A DNA stretch of 64,000 nt. Origin: CAYVHB01 sp964450865 (GTDB lineage: Bacteria; Bacillota; Clostridia; Saccharofermentanales; UBA5734). How positions within the stretch are numbered: the first letter of the stretch is position 1; each line of letters starts with the position of its first letter. Shown here piece after piece: positions 24,150 to 32,986 of this stretch. The stretch is taken from contig CAYVHB010000009.1 in the NCBI GenBank assembly GCA_964450865.1, positions 1 to 64,000 on the forward strand. The letters are read 5' to 3'. The position numbers and the translations under genes are program-made. The notes beneath the pieces are model-generated. The model saw nothing but the letters and a program-made list of their open reading frames with translations. It was not told the DNA's origin and ran no database searches.

Positions 24150-24896
24150 TCAGATATGCAGCCATTCGATGATCTGCCGTTTGTACTGCGTGAATTCGGC
24201 TGAAGTATTAAAGTCCAGGGCGCGCGGCCGGGGAGCGGCAATCATCAGCTCATGATCAATCCGCCCGGGGATGCCGGTCATGATATAAATGCGATTAGCC
24301 AGCAGAATGGCCTCATCAATATCATGGGTGATAAACAAGGTTGACATGCCGAGGGTATCAATCAGCTCCAGATACCAGCGATGGATCATCCGCTTGGTGA
24401 TCGCATCGAGGGCACTGAAGGGCTCATCGAGCAGGGCGACCTCACTGGCGAACAAGTGGGTCCGCAGCAGCGCCGCCCGCTGGCGCATGCCGCCCGATAA
24501 TTGCGCCGGATACTTTTGGGCGGTGCCTTCCAGGCCAAAGGTTTTGAAGAGGGCCAGGGCTGTCGCCCTGGCCTTTTTGAGTGCCTCGCCACGAATGACC
24601 AGTGGCAGGGCCACATTATCCAGCACTGTCTTGTAAGGCAGCAGCAGGTCTTTCTGCTGCATATAACTGATAAAGCCGGCCTGGCCGGTGATGTCAATGC
24701 CCTTGAGGCGCACGATTCCCTGATCAGGCGGCATCACCCCGGCAATGATGTTGAACAGGGTGCTTTTGCCCGAACCGCTGACGCCGAGCAGACCAACAAT
24801 TTCGCCACGGTTCAGGGTAATGCTGATATCCTCGATAATCGGCTCACCCTGATAGCTCTTGGCGATGTGTTCAGTTTCCAGGACAATCTGCGCCAT
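24150..24896 (-). CDS. thiZ: ABC transporter ATPase, thiamine-precursor uptake
   Basis: 248 residues from MAQIVLETEHIAKSYQG, with GAGGG 6 nt upstream. Walker A GVSGSGKSTL, signature LSGGMRQRAALLR, Walker B VALLDEPFSALD and the switch His in FITHDIDEAI are all present. It belongs to the nitrate/sulfonate/taurine/HMP type. The last gene of a leftward unit with a THI5-like binding protein and permease under a TPP riboswitch, so uptake of a thiamine pyrimidine precursor is the likely role. Confidence 0.88.
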   Translation of the reverse strand: MAQIVLETEHIAKSYQGEPIIEDISITLNRGEIVGLLGVSGSGKSTLFNIIAGVMPPDQGIVRLKGIDITGQAGFISYMQQKDLLLPYKTVLDNVALPLVIRGEALKKARATALALFKTFGLEGTAQKYPAQLSGGMRQRAALLRTHLFASEVALLDEPFSALDAITKRMIHRWYLELIDTLGMSTLFITHDIDEAILLANRIYIMTGIPGRIDHELMIAAPRPRALDFNTSAEFTQYKRQIIEWLHI

Positions 24897-24954
24897 GCTT
24901 TTCCCTCGTTCTGTTGCGATCTGTTGCACGGGCGGCTACGGTGTGTTCTGCCGA

Positions 24955-26001
24955 TTATGGGGCCAGGTAGTCATTGGTGAAGCCCTCTGCCGATTCCAGG
25001 GCCCGCGGTACCAGCTTGTTATCATACATCCAGGCATAGAAGCGATCCCAGCGCTTGGCGTCGATCAGGCCCCACTCGCTGACCTCAGCCTTGTACTGAT
25101 CCTTCAGCCAGGCCTGACTTTGTTTAACCAGCTTGCTGTCCAGTTCCGGCGCGTTTTTCAGCAGCAGATCAGCGGCCGCATCGGGATTGGCAATGGCGTA
25201 TTCATAGCCCTCGGCCGTCGCTGCCAGGAACTTTTTCGCGATCTCCGGATTTTGGGCCAGGTAATCAGTCGAAGCGGCCAGCACGGGTGTATAGAAATCC
25301 AGGGCCGGGTTGGCCTTGCCAAAATCAATGAAGTTGGTCTGCAAGCCGGCCAGCCCGGTGGCGATACCGTCCCAGGCATAGTAGATCCAGACCATGTCGA
25401 CATCGGTCTGCAGGGCGGTGACAACGTCGGCGACGGTGTTCGGGACCATGCGGACCTTGGCATAATCACCACCATCGGCAGTGACCAGCGCACTCAGGAT
25501 CGCCTTTTCAATCGGCGTATCCCAGGTGGCATAGACATGGTTCTGCATATCCTTCGGCGTCTTGATGTTTTTTGCGGCCAGCGAAATAATCCCGGATGTA
25601 TTATGCTGGATCAGGGCGGCGATAGCCGTAACCGGCAGCGGACTGTCAGATGTCAGGGCAGCGGCGATTTCCTCCTGGAAAGAGACACAGAAGTCTGCCT
25701 TGCCGGCCGCAACCAGGGCCAGCGCGCCGCCCTCAGTAGGCTGGATAATTGAAACATCGAGTCCCTGCCGGGCATAATAACCGAGCTCCTTGGCTGCATA
25801 CATTCCCGTATGGTTGGTATTGGGTGTCCAGTCCAGCAGCACCTGGACTTTCGTCAGTTTGGCCGGTGTCGTTTCTGGCGAACTGACGCTGGCTGTAGTA
25901 CTGGTGGCGACCAGCGTGGCAGTCGGCTGGCAGGCGGTCAGCGGCAGGGCCAGCAGAACAAGCGCCAGCAACAAAGTCAGTAGTTTTCCTTGCTTTATCA
26001 T
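24955..26001 (-). CDS. thiY: NMT1/THI5-like substrate-binding lipoprotein
   Basis: 348 residues with a lipoprotein signal (hydrophobic stretch, lipobox LTAC at ~21-24). The mature domain begins with VQVLLDWTPNTNHTGMYAAK, typical of THI5/NMT1 binding proteins for 4-amino-5-hydroxymethyl-2-methylpyrimidine derivatives. It would be anchored outside the membrane and feed the permease. It is separated from the permease gene by 146 bp and followed by the ATPase. Confidence 0.9.
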   Translation of the reverse strand: MIKQGKLLTLLLALVLLALPLTACQPTATLVATSTTASVSSPETTPAKLTKVQVLLDWTPNTNHTGMYAAKELGYYARQGLDVSIIQPTEGGALALVAAGKADFCVSFQEEIAAALTSDSPLPVTAIAALIQHNTSGIISLAAKNIKTPKDMQNHVYATWDTPIEKAILSALVTADGGDYAKVRMVPNTVADVVTALQTDVDMVWIYYAWDGIATGLAGLQTNFIDFGKANPALDFYTPVLAASTDYLAQNPEIAKKFLAATAEGYEYAIANPDAAADLLLKNAPELDSKLVKQSQAWLKDQYKAEVSEWGLIDAKRWDRFYAWMYDNKLVPRALESAEGFTNDYLAP

Positions 26002-26147
26002 TTCTCATACACCTCAAATTTATGTCTTTCACAGATCAAGTCTGACATGTGCCAATAGATTTTTGTTTTTCATAAACCGGTGGTTTTCCAATCCAGAGAC
26101 TGATTGACACCGTGGAATAGTTTATCCCCCCGGTTTTCGTGGTGCGG

Positions 26148-26957
26148 TCATTGCTCCGCGGCCGGACGACTGCCGGCCAGATGATCGGCCTTCTCCCGGT
26201 TGATCCGCTGCCAGGGCGTCAGACCGCGTTCCAGGGCCACAACCGCCTGGATCAGCAGGAGGCTGACGATGATGATCAGCAAAATAACCGCAAACATCTT
26301 GTCAAAGGAATAGGATTTTTTGACCCGGATCATGTAAACCCCCAGGCCCTGATTCCCGCCGAGCCACTCGGAGATCACGGCACCGACAATGGAGTAGGAC
26401 ACGGCAATCTTCAAACCGGAGAAAAAACCACCCAGGGCAGCCGGCAGTTTGATGTGACGGTAAATCTGGCCGGGCCGGGCCCCCATCGCCCGCAGCAGGC
26501 TGATCGCATCCGGGTCACTGGAACGGAAACCGTCGAGCAGGCCAACCGCGATAGGGAAGAAGCAGACCAGCACGACCAGGGTAATTTTCGGGGCGATACC
26601 GTACCCCATCCACAGCACCAGCAGCGGGGCGATGGCGACCGTGGGGATCGTCTGGCTGACCACCAGCAGCGGAAAAAGGGCCTTGTACAGAAGCTGGAAG
26701 CGGTCCATCAGCAAGGCCAGGGCAAACGCAAGAACAATGGACACCCCCAGGCCAAGGAAAGCCTCGACCAGGGTAATCCAGGTATGGTGCATCAGGTCAG
26801 GAAAATTCCGGGTCAGGGCCCGGACAACGGCCAGCGGGGATGGCAGCATGAAAGCCGGCACCAGGCCCGATGCCGTAACGATCTGCCAGACTCCAATAAT
26901 CAGCAGGCTCAAGGCATATGGGTAGGCCTTTTCAGTGATGCTTGGTAACTTTTTCAT
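26148..26957 (-). CDS. thiX: ABC transporter permease, thiamine-precursor uptake
   Basis: About 269 residues with six hydrophobic segments and the BPD EAA loop (LLRAMGARPGQIYRHIKLPA). The start (MKKLPSITEKAYPYAL, with another ATG one codon earlier) lies within the end of the thiamine-binding gene, which it overlaps by ~26 nt. The partner of the adjacent THI5-like lipoprotein and ATPase. Confidence 0.9.
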   Translation of the reverse strand: MKKLPSITEKAYPYALSLLIIGVWQIVTASGLVPAFMLPSPLAVVRALTRNFPDLMHHTWITLVEAFLGLGVSIVLAFALALLMDRFQLLYKALFPLLVVSQTIPTVAIAPLLVLWMGYGIAPKITLVVLVCFFPIAVGLLDGFRSSDPDAISLLRAMGARPGQIYRHIKLPAALGGFFSGLKIAVSYSIVGAVISEWLGGNQGLGVYMIRVKKSYSFDKMFAVILLIIIVSLLLIQAVVALERGLTPWQRINREKADHLAGSRPAAEQ

Positions 26958-27228
26958 CAATGCTCAGCACACCACCACGGGGATTATAGGCGATCTTGAC
27001 GTAAGACATGACACTGGGTGCACCCTCGCGGATGCAGATCAGCTGGCTCTGGCGGATAATCTCGATCAGCTGGTCCAGGTCCCCCTCGACTGTTGTCTCA
27101 AAAGGGCCGACAAAAGTGTGCAGACCGGTGGATCTGATATAGGCAATGACCGCGTCTACAACCCGGATGAGTGATTCGTCACTGTCAACCTTGGGCAGAA
27201 CCTGAATGGCAACACTGGCTTCGTACAT
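26932..27228 (-). CDS. Thiamine-binding protein, MTH1187/YkoF type
   Basis: 98 residues (MYEASVAIQVLPKVDSDES ... VEGDLDQLIEIIRQ) of the small ferredoxin-like-fold family that binds thiamine or hydroxymethylpyrimidine. The first gene after the TPP riboswitch and translationally overlapped by the permease gene, so it is probably an accessory component of this uptake system. It has no signal peptide and is cytosolic. Confidence 0.88.
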   Translation of the reverse strand: MYEASVAIQVLPKVDSDESLIRVVDAVIAYIRSTGLHTFVGPFETTVEGDLDQLIEIIRQSQLICIREGAPSVMSYVKIAYNPRGGVLSIDEKVTKHH

Positions 27229-27398
27229 GGCAAAATCCTCCGTGAAATGGGGTGATCCGGATTATCTGGTACCAGAAGTAATCTGAGAAATCCGGGTCGG
27301 GCGGTCAGGGATCATCTGGAACTCAGCGCGATCTGAAAAATCCGGGCAGTCCGGACAACCTGGTTGTTAAAGCCTGGCTGTCCCGGGTGACCTGAAAA

Positions 27399-27429
27399 TG
27401 AAAAAGCCCCCTGCTGGCTGCAGGCGGCT
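27399..27429 (-). terminator. Expression-platform terminator of the TPP riboswitch
   Basis: On the minus strand AGCC-CCTGC pairs with GCAGG-GGCT around AGCCA, followed by TTTTTC. It lies between the aptamer and the first gene, so TPP binding probably terminates transcription. A separate palindrome TGACATGGGGCCCATGTCA (27440-27458) sits between aptamer and terminator and may be the alternative structure. Confidence 0.8.
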
Positions 27430-27460
27430 GTTATTTCGCTGACATGGGCCCCATGTCATT

Positions 27461-27549
27461 TCGTTTCCTCCGCCAGCATTACCTGGATCAGGTTCGAGGG
27501 TCCAAAGCGTAAACGCTTCATCTCAGCCGAATTTCATCAGCACCCCGGG
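27461..27549 (-). promoter_or_regulatory. TPP riboswitch aptamer (THI element)
   Basis: The minus strand shows the conserved THI pieces in order: GGGGTGCT, GGCTGAGATG, an optional AAGCG-TTTA-CGCTT stem, ACCCTCGAACCTGATCC, AGGTAATGCTGGCG and GGAGGAA. It precedes the thiamine-binding/ABC genes and reports intracellular thiamine pyrophosphate. Confidence 0.95.
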
Positions 27550-27569
27550 CCTTATTCATTTGTAGGAGT

Positions 27570-27598
27570 ATTATGGCAAATACAGACTGATCTGTCAA
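27570..27598 (-). promoter_or_regulatory. Promoter of the riboswitch-controlled thiamine uptake unit
   Basis: TTGACA (complement of 27593-27598), 17-bp spacer and CATAAT (complement of 27570-27575), about 20 bp before the aptamer. Confidence 0.8.
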
Positions 27599-27735
27599 TT
27601 AGAATTGCCCCGCTACCGGCCGCTATCCCGGGCGCAGCCCCAGGCCGCCAGCCGAATTTGACAGACGCCAGCCAACTCATTACAATACCATGTAATGTTG
27701 CGACAGCCGCCTGGCGGCAAGGAGGAAACCAACCC

Positions 27736-29241
27736 ATGGCAACAATCTATGAACAGGAATCACGCACATTCAGTGAATATCTGCTGATCCCCAATCTGAC
27801 CGCGCGCGACTGCACCCCTGACCGGGTCGATCTGTCAACCGGTATCGTTAAATATCGCAAAGGGGCAGCCGAATGTCCCCTTAAGATCAACGTCCCCCTG
27901 TCCTCAGCGATCATGCAGTCTGTCTCAGACTCCGAGCTCGCCATCGCCCTGGCTCGCAGTGGCGGTCTCTCTTTTATATATGGATCCCAGTCAATTACCA
28001 GCCAGGTGGATATGGTGCGCAAGGTCAAGAAATATAAAGCCGGTATCGTGCTCAGCGACAGCAACCTGCACCCGGATGCGACCCTGGCCGATGTCCTGGC
28101 AGTCAAACAGCGCACCGGCCATTCCACCATCGCAGTAACCGATGACGGAACGGCCACCGGACGGCTGGTCGGTATCGTCACCAGCCGGGATTATCGTATC
28201 AGCCGGACAGGACCGGATACACCAGTCCGCGAGTTCATGACCGCCCGTGATCATCTCGTAGTCGGCCAGGAAGGCATCTCCCTGACCGAAGCCAATGACA
28301 TCATCTGGGAACATAAAATCAACCAGCTTCCGATTATCAATGGCGAAGGGCGCCTGGTCGGCATGGTGTTCCGCAAGGACTATGACGAACACAAGGAAAA
28401 CCCCGAGGAACTGCTTGATGCCCAGAAACGCCTGATTGTCGGCGCCGGTATCAATACCCGCGATTTTCGTGAACGCGTGCCGGCTCTTGTGGCAGCCGGG
28501 GCGGATATTCTCTGCATTGATTCTTCGGACGGCTTCTCCGAGTGGCAGGCCGATACCCTGCGCTGGATCAAGGATTATGACAGCCAAATCCTGGTCGGCG
28601 GCGGCAATGTCGTCGACGCCGAGGGCTTTCGCTATCTGGTCGATGCCGGCGCTGACTTCGTCAAGGTCGGGATAGGCGGCGGATCGATCTGCATCACGCG
28701 TGAACAGAAAGGCATCGGCATGGGGCAGGCTTCAGCTGTCCTCGGCGTGGCCAAAGCCCGTGACGAATACTTTGCCGAGACGGGTATTTACGTGCCAGTC
28801 TGCTCGGATGGTGGCATCGTTTATGATTATCACATGACCATGGCCCTGGCCATGGGTGCTGACTTTATCATGCTCGGCCGCTATTTCGCCCGCTTTGACG
28901 AGAGTCCGACCCGTAAGCTGCTGGTTAATGGCTCCTATGTCAAGGAATACTGGGGCGAGGGCTCGAATCGGGCCCGCAACTGGCAGCGCTACGACGATGG
29001 TTCGGCTGGTGGCCGCATGGCCTTTGAAGAGGGTGTTGATTCCTACGTGCCCTATGCCGGCAAGCTCAAGGACAATCTCGAGGTATCGACAGCCAAGATC
29101 AAGGCGACTATGTGTGCCTGCGGCGCACTTTCCATTGTCGAATTGCAGGCCAAGGCCCGGCTGGTCCTTGTCTCGGCGACCAGTATCGTCGAGGGCGGAG
29201 CCCATGACGTCATCGCCAAGGAAAGTGAACGGACCCGTTAG
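27736..29241 (+). CDS. guaB: IMP dehydrogenase
   Basis: About 501 residues from MATIYEQESRTFSEYLL; AAGGAGG precedes this ATG and the longer frame from 27658 is not needed. Two CBS domains lie at ~105-220. The catalytic loop is GGGSICITREQKGIGMGQ (Cys near 325), and the phosphate site follows (CSDGGIVYDYHM, MGADFIMLGRYFAR). It oxidises IMP to XMP for guanine nucleotides. Transcribed divergently from the thiamine unit. Confidence 0.94.
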   Translation: MATIYEQESRTFSEYLLIPNLTARDCTPDRVDLSTGIVKYRKGAAECPLKINVPLSSAIMQSVSDSELAIALARSGGLSFIYGSQSITSQVDMVRKVKKYKAGIVLSDSNLHPDATLADVLAVKQRTGHSTIAVTDDGTATGRLVGIVTSRDYRISRTGPDTPVREFMTARDHLVVGQEGISLTEANDIIWEHKINQLPIINGEGRLVGMVFRKDYDEHKENPEELLDAQKRLIVGAGINTRDFRERVPALVAAGADILCIDSSDGFSEWQADTLRWIKDYDSQILVGGGNVVDAEGFRYLVDAGADFVKVGIGGGSICITREQKGIGMGQASAVLGVAKARDEYFAETGIYVPVCSDGGIVYDYHMTMALAMGADFIMLGRYFARFDESPTRKLLVNGSYVKEYWGEGSNRARNWQRYDDGSAGGRMAFEEGVDSYVPYAGKLKDNLEVSTAKIKATMCACGALSIVELQAKARLVLVSATSIVEGGAHDVIAKESERTR

Positions 29242-29330
29242 GCCAATCTCAAAAAGGCTGGCCAATGGCAGGCTTTGCTGGTATAATCAATTTTTACGAT
29301 CAAGTTATTATGATTACTGATAAAACAAAA

Positions 29331-29371
29331 TGCCGTCCCGATCCTTGGCCTGGAACAGGATCGGGGCGGCA
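29331..29371. other. Strong hairpin in the greA leader
   Basis: TGCCGTCCCGATCCT pairs with AGGATCGGGGCGGCA (one mismatch). A TATAAT at 29282-29287 suggests transcription starts upstream, putting the hairpin in the greA 5' leader. The T-run is on the minus-strand side only (complement of AAAACAAAA), so it is not an orthodox guaB terminator. Confidence 0.5.
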
Positions 29372-29418
29372 CGAATCCTGTGCGGACCGTAATTTTTCAA
29401 TACAAGGAGCACGAATCC

Positions 29419-29904
29419 ATGGTGGAACATGTCTATGAGATGACCTATGATGGCATCAAGAAACTGCAGGCTGAATTAGAATATCGCAAGACCGAGGTCA
29501 CGGCTGAGATTTCCGAGCGGCTGAAAGAAGCCCGCGCCCAGGGTGACCTGTCTGAAAACTCCGAATATGAAGATGCCAAGGAGGCCCAGGCCGAGAACGA
29601 AAAGCGCATCATGGAAATCGAGGCGACGCTGAAGAATTCCAAGCCGATCGACGAGGATGAAATCAGCAAGACGAAGGTCACGCTGGGTGCGCTGGTCCAC
29701 ATCCGTGATGAGGAGACCAAGGAAGAATTTGATTATATCCTGGTCAGCGCCAAGGAAGAAGACATCTTCAGCAACAAAATCTCCAGTGAGTCACCGGTTG
29801 GCGCCGCCATCATCGGCAAGAAAAAGGGCGCGATGGTGGATGTGCGGACTCCGGTCGGTATCTTGCGCTATCGGATCATCAAAATCGACAAACCCAATTC
29901 CTGA
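29419..29904 (+). CDS. greA: Transcription elongation factor GreA
   Basis: 161 residues from MVEHVYEMTYDGIKK with ACAAGGAGC upstream. An N-terminal coiled coil (LSENSEYEDAKEAQAENEKR, with the acidic tip) precedes the FKBP-like C-terminal domain (SPVGAAIIGKKKGAMVDV). It rescues backtracked RNA polymerase by stimulating transcript cleavage. Upstream of lysS, a common order in Firmicutes, but a terminator lies between them. Confidence 0.96.
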   Translation: MVEHVYEMTYDGIKKLQAELEYRKTEVTAEISERLKEARAQGDLSENSEYEDAKEAQAENEKRIMEIEATLKNSKPIDEDEISKTKVTLGALVHIRDEETKEEFDYILVSAKEEDIFSNKISSESPVGAAIIGKKKGAMVDVRTPVGILRYRIIKIDKPNS

Positions 29905-30023
29905 ATGATCCCGAACAGTCCAGAATGAGCCTGGCTTCAGGTGTGCTGACCGGAACGGACCCGGCATACAGGCCAGCTGCTCAGGAGTCAGCCTGGGTTA
30001 CAGGCTTGTTGATTTGAACGACA

Positions 30024-30066
30024 AAGCACCGCGCGGATCTGCTTCATCGGCCGGCGGTGCTTTTTG
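30024..30066 (+). terminator. Terminator between greA and lysS
   Basis: AAGCACCGC pairs with GCGGTGCTT and is followed by TTTTT. The stem ends about 25 bp before the lysS start. It could fully end the greA transcript or attenuate lysS. Confidence 0.7.
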
Positions 30067-30088
30067 CAAGGAAAGGGGCCTATCAATC

Positions 30089-31615
30089 ATGAGTGAAAAG
30101 AAGCATCAGGAGGGGGCGGCTGCCCCGCTGCAGGCTGCGCCGTTGAGCGAAGCCGAGATGAACGAGCAGATGCGGGTGCGCCTGGGCAAGCTGCAGGAGC
30201 TCGCGGCAACCGGTCAGGATCCGTTTGCCCAGGTGACTTTTCCGGTCAGCTGTCACAGCCAGGATATTATCGAGCAGTTTGCGACGATGGAAGGCCAGGC
30301 CGTGGCGCTGGCTGGCCGCCTGATGAGCAAGCGCGGCATGGGCAAGGTCAGTTTCTGTGATCTGCATGACCGCCGCGGCAAAATCCAGATCTTTACGAAA
30401 ATTGACGAAATTGGCGAAGCCGCCTACGCTGAATGGCAGAAGCTTGATATTGGCGATATCGTCGGTGTTTATGGCATCGCATTCCGGACCCAGCGTGGCG
30501 AAATATCGGTCAAGACCACCCGCTATACCCTGCTGGCCAAGGCCTTGCGGCCATTGCCCGAGAAATATCACGGCCTCAAGGACATGGACACCCGCTACCG
30601 CCAGCGCTACCTTGACCTGATCGTCAATCCCGAGGTCAAAGCCAACTTCGAAAAGCGCAGCCAGATCATCCGTACCCTGCGCAGCACCCTCGACAGTCTC
30701 GATTTCATCGAGGTTGAGACCCCGATTCTCAACAATATTCCGGGTGGCGCGACTGCCCGGCCGTTTGTTACCCATCACAATGCCCTGGACATCGATCTGT
30801 TCCTGCGTGTCGCGCCTGAACTGTATCTCAAGCGGCTGATCGTCGGCGGCTTTGAGCGCGTCTATGAGATCGGCCGGACCTTCCGCAACGAGGGCATGTC
30901 GATCAAGCATAATCCTGAGTTTACGTTGCTGGAAGTCTATCAGGCCTATACGGATTACCAGGGCATGATGGACCTGACCGAGCTGCTGATCTCCCGCTGC
31001 GCCCTGGCCGTCACTGGTACCACCGAGGTCACCTATCAGGGCCAGGCGATTGACCTGACCCCGCCCTTCCGGCGCCTGTCCATGACCGAGGCCATACGCC
31101 AGTATGCCGGTGTCGATTTTGACCAGGTTGCGGACCAGGCGGCTGCGGCTGGACTGGCCATTGCGGCTGACCTGCCGGAATACAAGCCGGGCTTGAGCCG
31201 CGGCGACATCATGAATCTGTTCTTCGAAACCTATTGTGAGGACAAGCTGATCCAGCCGACTTTCATTTATGACTATCCGCTGGAGATTTCGCCGCTGACC
31301 AAGAAAAAGCCCGGACATCCGCAGCTGACTGAGCGCTTTGAGCTGTTCATCAACGGCCGCGAACATGCCAACGCCTATTCCGAGCTCAATGACCCGCTCG
31401 ACCAGCGGGAGCGTTTCGCCATGCAATTGTTAAAACGCGAAGCCGGTGATGAAGAAGCCAACCTGATTGATGAGGACTTCTGCCAGTCCCTGGAATACGG
31501 CCTGCCGCCGACCGGTGGCCTGGGCATCGGCGTCGACCGCCTGGTCATGCTCCTGACTGATGCTTTCTCGATCCGTGACATCCTGCTCTTCCCGACTATG
31601 AAGCCCCTTAAATAA
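30089..31615 (+). CDS. lysS: Lysyl-tRNA synthetase, class II
   Basis: 508 residues from MSEKKHQEGAAAP. An OB-fold anticodon-binding domain (KRGMGKVSFCDLHDRRGKIQ) precedes the class II catalytic core: motif 2 in EIGRTFRNEGMS and motif 3 in GLPPTGGLGIGVDRLVML. It charges tRNA-Lys. GGAAAGGGG lies upstream at a slightly long spacing. Length and motifs are normal. Confidence 0.97.
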   Translation: MSEKKHQEGAAAPLQAAPLSEAEMNEQMRVRLGKLQELAATGQDPFAQVTFPVSCHSQDIIEQFATMEGQAVALAGRLMSKRGMGKVSFCDLHDRRGKIQIFTKIDEIGEAAYAEWQKLDIGDIVGVYGIAFRTQRGEISVKTTRYTLLAKALRPLPEKYHGLKDMDTRYRQRYLDLIVNPEVKANFEKRSQIIRTLRSTLDSLDFIEVETPILNNIPGGATARPFVTHHNALDIDLFLRVAPELYLKRLIVGGFERVYEIGRTFRNEGMSIKHNPEFTLLEVYQAYTDYQGMMDLTELLISRCALAVTGTTEVTYQGQAIDLTPPFRRLSMTEAIRQYAGVDFDQVADQAAAAGLAIAADLPEYKPGLSRGDIMNLFFETYCEDKLIQPTFIYDYPLEISPLTKKKPGHPQLTERFELFINGREHANAYSELNDPLDQRERFAMQLLKREAGDEEANLIDEDFCQSLEYGLPPTGGLGIGVDRLVMLLTDAFSIRDILLFPTMKPLK

Positions 31616-31783
31616 TCCGATACATCCGATTTTCAAGGATTCCTGTTCATTGCGCCCCGCTCACTGCGCTTCAATCCTGTCCATACCCGCCCAGCTTACC
31701 ATACCCCGGATCCGTCAGGCTCCCCAATCCATCAGGGGCCTGGATTCATCCGGGATTTTGCCCACAGGGCCCGGAGGCAAGTC

Positions 31784-32857
31784 GTGCTGACACGTGCCGA
31801 ATGTCTGAAAATCATGGAACTCCCCGCTGAGGCTAACAGCAGTGAAATCGAAACACGCTATACGTTGCTGCTGAAACGCTATCGCGGGCAGTCCGACCCC
31901 GCTACGCTGGCCCGCCTGGATGAAATCACCCTGGCCTACAAGATCCTGACCGATCGTTATGAGGAGCCAGTGCCGCCAGATCCGCGCCTCGCACGGGTCG
32001 TCCTGGGCAAGACGCTGGCCCAATGGCAAAACACCTGGCATTATGGCCGCTGGCCGCTGCTGGGCGCTGTTGTCGTAGCTATTTTCGTGATTGCCCTGGT
32101 TTACAGCATTGCCAGCAACAAGAATTATGACTTCAAAGTAGTGGCAGCCGGGCGATTCAGCCAGAGCGATGACGCGACCAGCCTGGTACAGGCCTCGCTG
32201 GCTGCCAGTGCCCTGCCAACGGTTGAAAAGGTTGAGGTGCAGACGGTTCCGCTTGTTTTTGCCTCGGCGGACTCCCCGACGGCAGTCAATGACTCGCAAA
32301 ATCAATATGCCTTTACCATGAAGCTGGTCACCCTGATTGCCGCCGACAAAATCGACGTTTTTATCTGTGATGAACATGTTTTTGAACACTATGCACCGCA
32401 GGGGGCCTTTAAAGATTTATCCGCCCTTTACAGCCGTCTGCAGTCAGCCGGCCTGCCGGCAGAAACACTGGCCAAAATCAAGCCGCTGCGCCGGGAACTG
32501 GCCGCTGAACTGCGCCCGACAACCCCTTCTACTGCCGGCGCGAACGGCTCGCAGTCTGCCGGTGCAGAAACATCGGCTGACAATGCGGCCGTCACTTCAT
32601 CAGCAAGCCCGGACGCAACGGATCCGGCGGAAACCGCCTTAAGTGACAGCGAGAAAGAAGCGCTGAATAACAATCCCAATCTGCCGATCTACGGCCTGGA
32701 CGTATCGGCCCTCAATATCAGTGATGCCCTTGGCCTGACCGGTGAGAGCGAAATCCTGACGATTGGCCTGCATTGTCCGCAGGTCAATGTTGCCGAGCAG
32801 TGGCTGGCGGGCCTGGTTGCTGCCGGTATCCCGTCAGGTGCACAGGTGACGCAGTGA
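31784..32857 (+). CDS. Membrane protein with degenerate J-domain-like N-terminus
   Basis: 357 residues from GTG (LTRAECLKIMELPAEANSSE), with CCGGAGG upstream. Residues ~1-60 resemble a DnaJ J-domain in spacing and helices (SSEIETRYTLLLKRYRG ... LDEITLAYKILTD), but the HPD motif is absent. One transmembrane segment follows at ~91-112 (LLGAVVVAIFVIALVYSIAS). The outer part is Ala/Ser/Thr-rich with a low-complexity stretch at ~250-285. Function unknown; it may be a membrane-anchored scaffold. Confidence 0.7.
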   Translation: MLTRAECLKIMELPAEANSSEIETRYTLLLKRYRGQSDPATLARLDEITLAYKILTDRYEEPVPPDPRLARVVLGKTLAQWQNTWHYGRWPLLGAVVVAIFVIALVYSIASNKNYDFKVVAAGRFSQSDDATSLVQASLAASALPTVEKVEVQTVPLVFASADSPTAVNDSQNQYAFTMKLVTLIAADKIDVFICDEHVFEHYAPQGAFKDLSALYSRLQSAGLPAETLAKIKPLRRELAAELRPTTPSTAGANGSQSAGAETSADNAAVTSSASPDATDPAETALSDSEKEALNNNPNLPIYGLDVSALNISDALGLTGESEILTIGLHCPQVNVAEQWLAGLVAAGIPSGAQVTQ

Positions 32858-32926
32858 CCGCTGACGGTATCCGCAGGTGACAGTGGCGGCGAATCCGCAT
32901 TTTCAGGCAAAAGCAAGCCCAGGAGA

Positions 32927-32986
32927 GACCAGGCAAATTCAAGTAAGACCAGGCAAATTCAAGCAAGATCAGGCAAGCTCAAGCAA
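32927..32986. repeat. 20-bp tandem repeat, three copies
   Basis: Units GACCAGGCAAATTCAAGTAA, GACCAGGCAAATTCAAGCAA and GATCAGGCAAGCTCAAGCAA, with partial copies on both sides. It covers the 3' end of the leftward pseudouridine synthase gene. Confidence 0.85.

Noticed and set aside
29905..30088. T-box leader for lysS
   Set aside because: Only ~184 bp are available, and no T-box bulge (TGGNACC) or specifier loop was seen. The hairpin is an ordinary terminator.
30083..31426. 447-codon ORF antisense to lysS
   Set aside because: Shadow of the clearly conserved lysS frame; its composition is that of an antisense translation.
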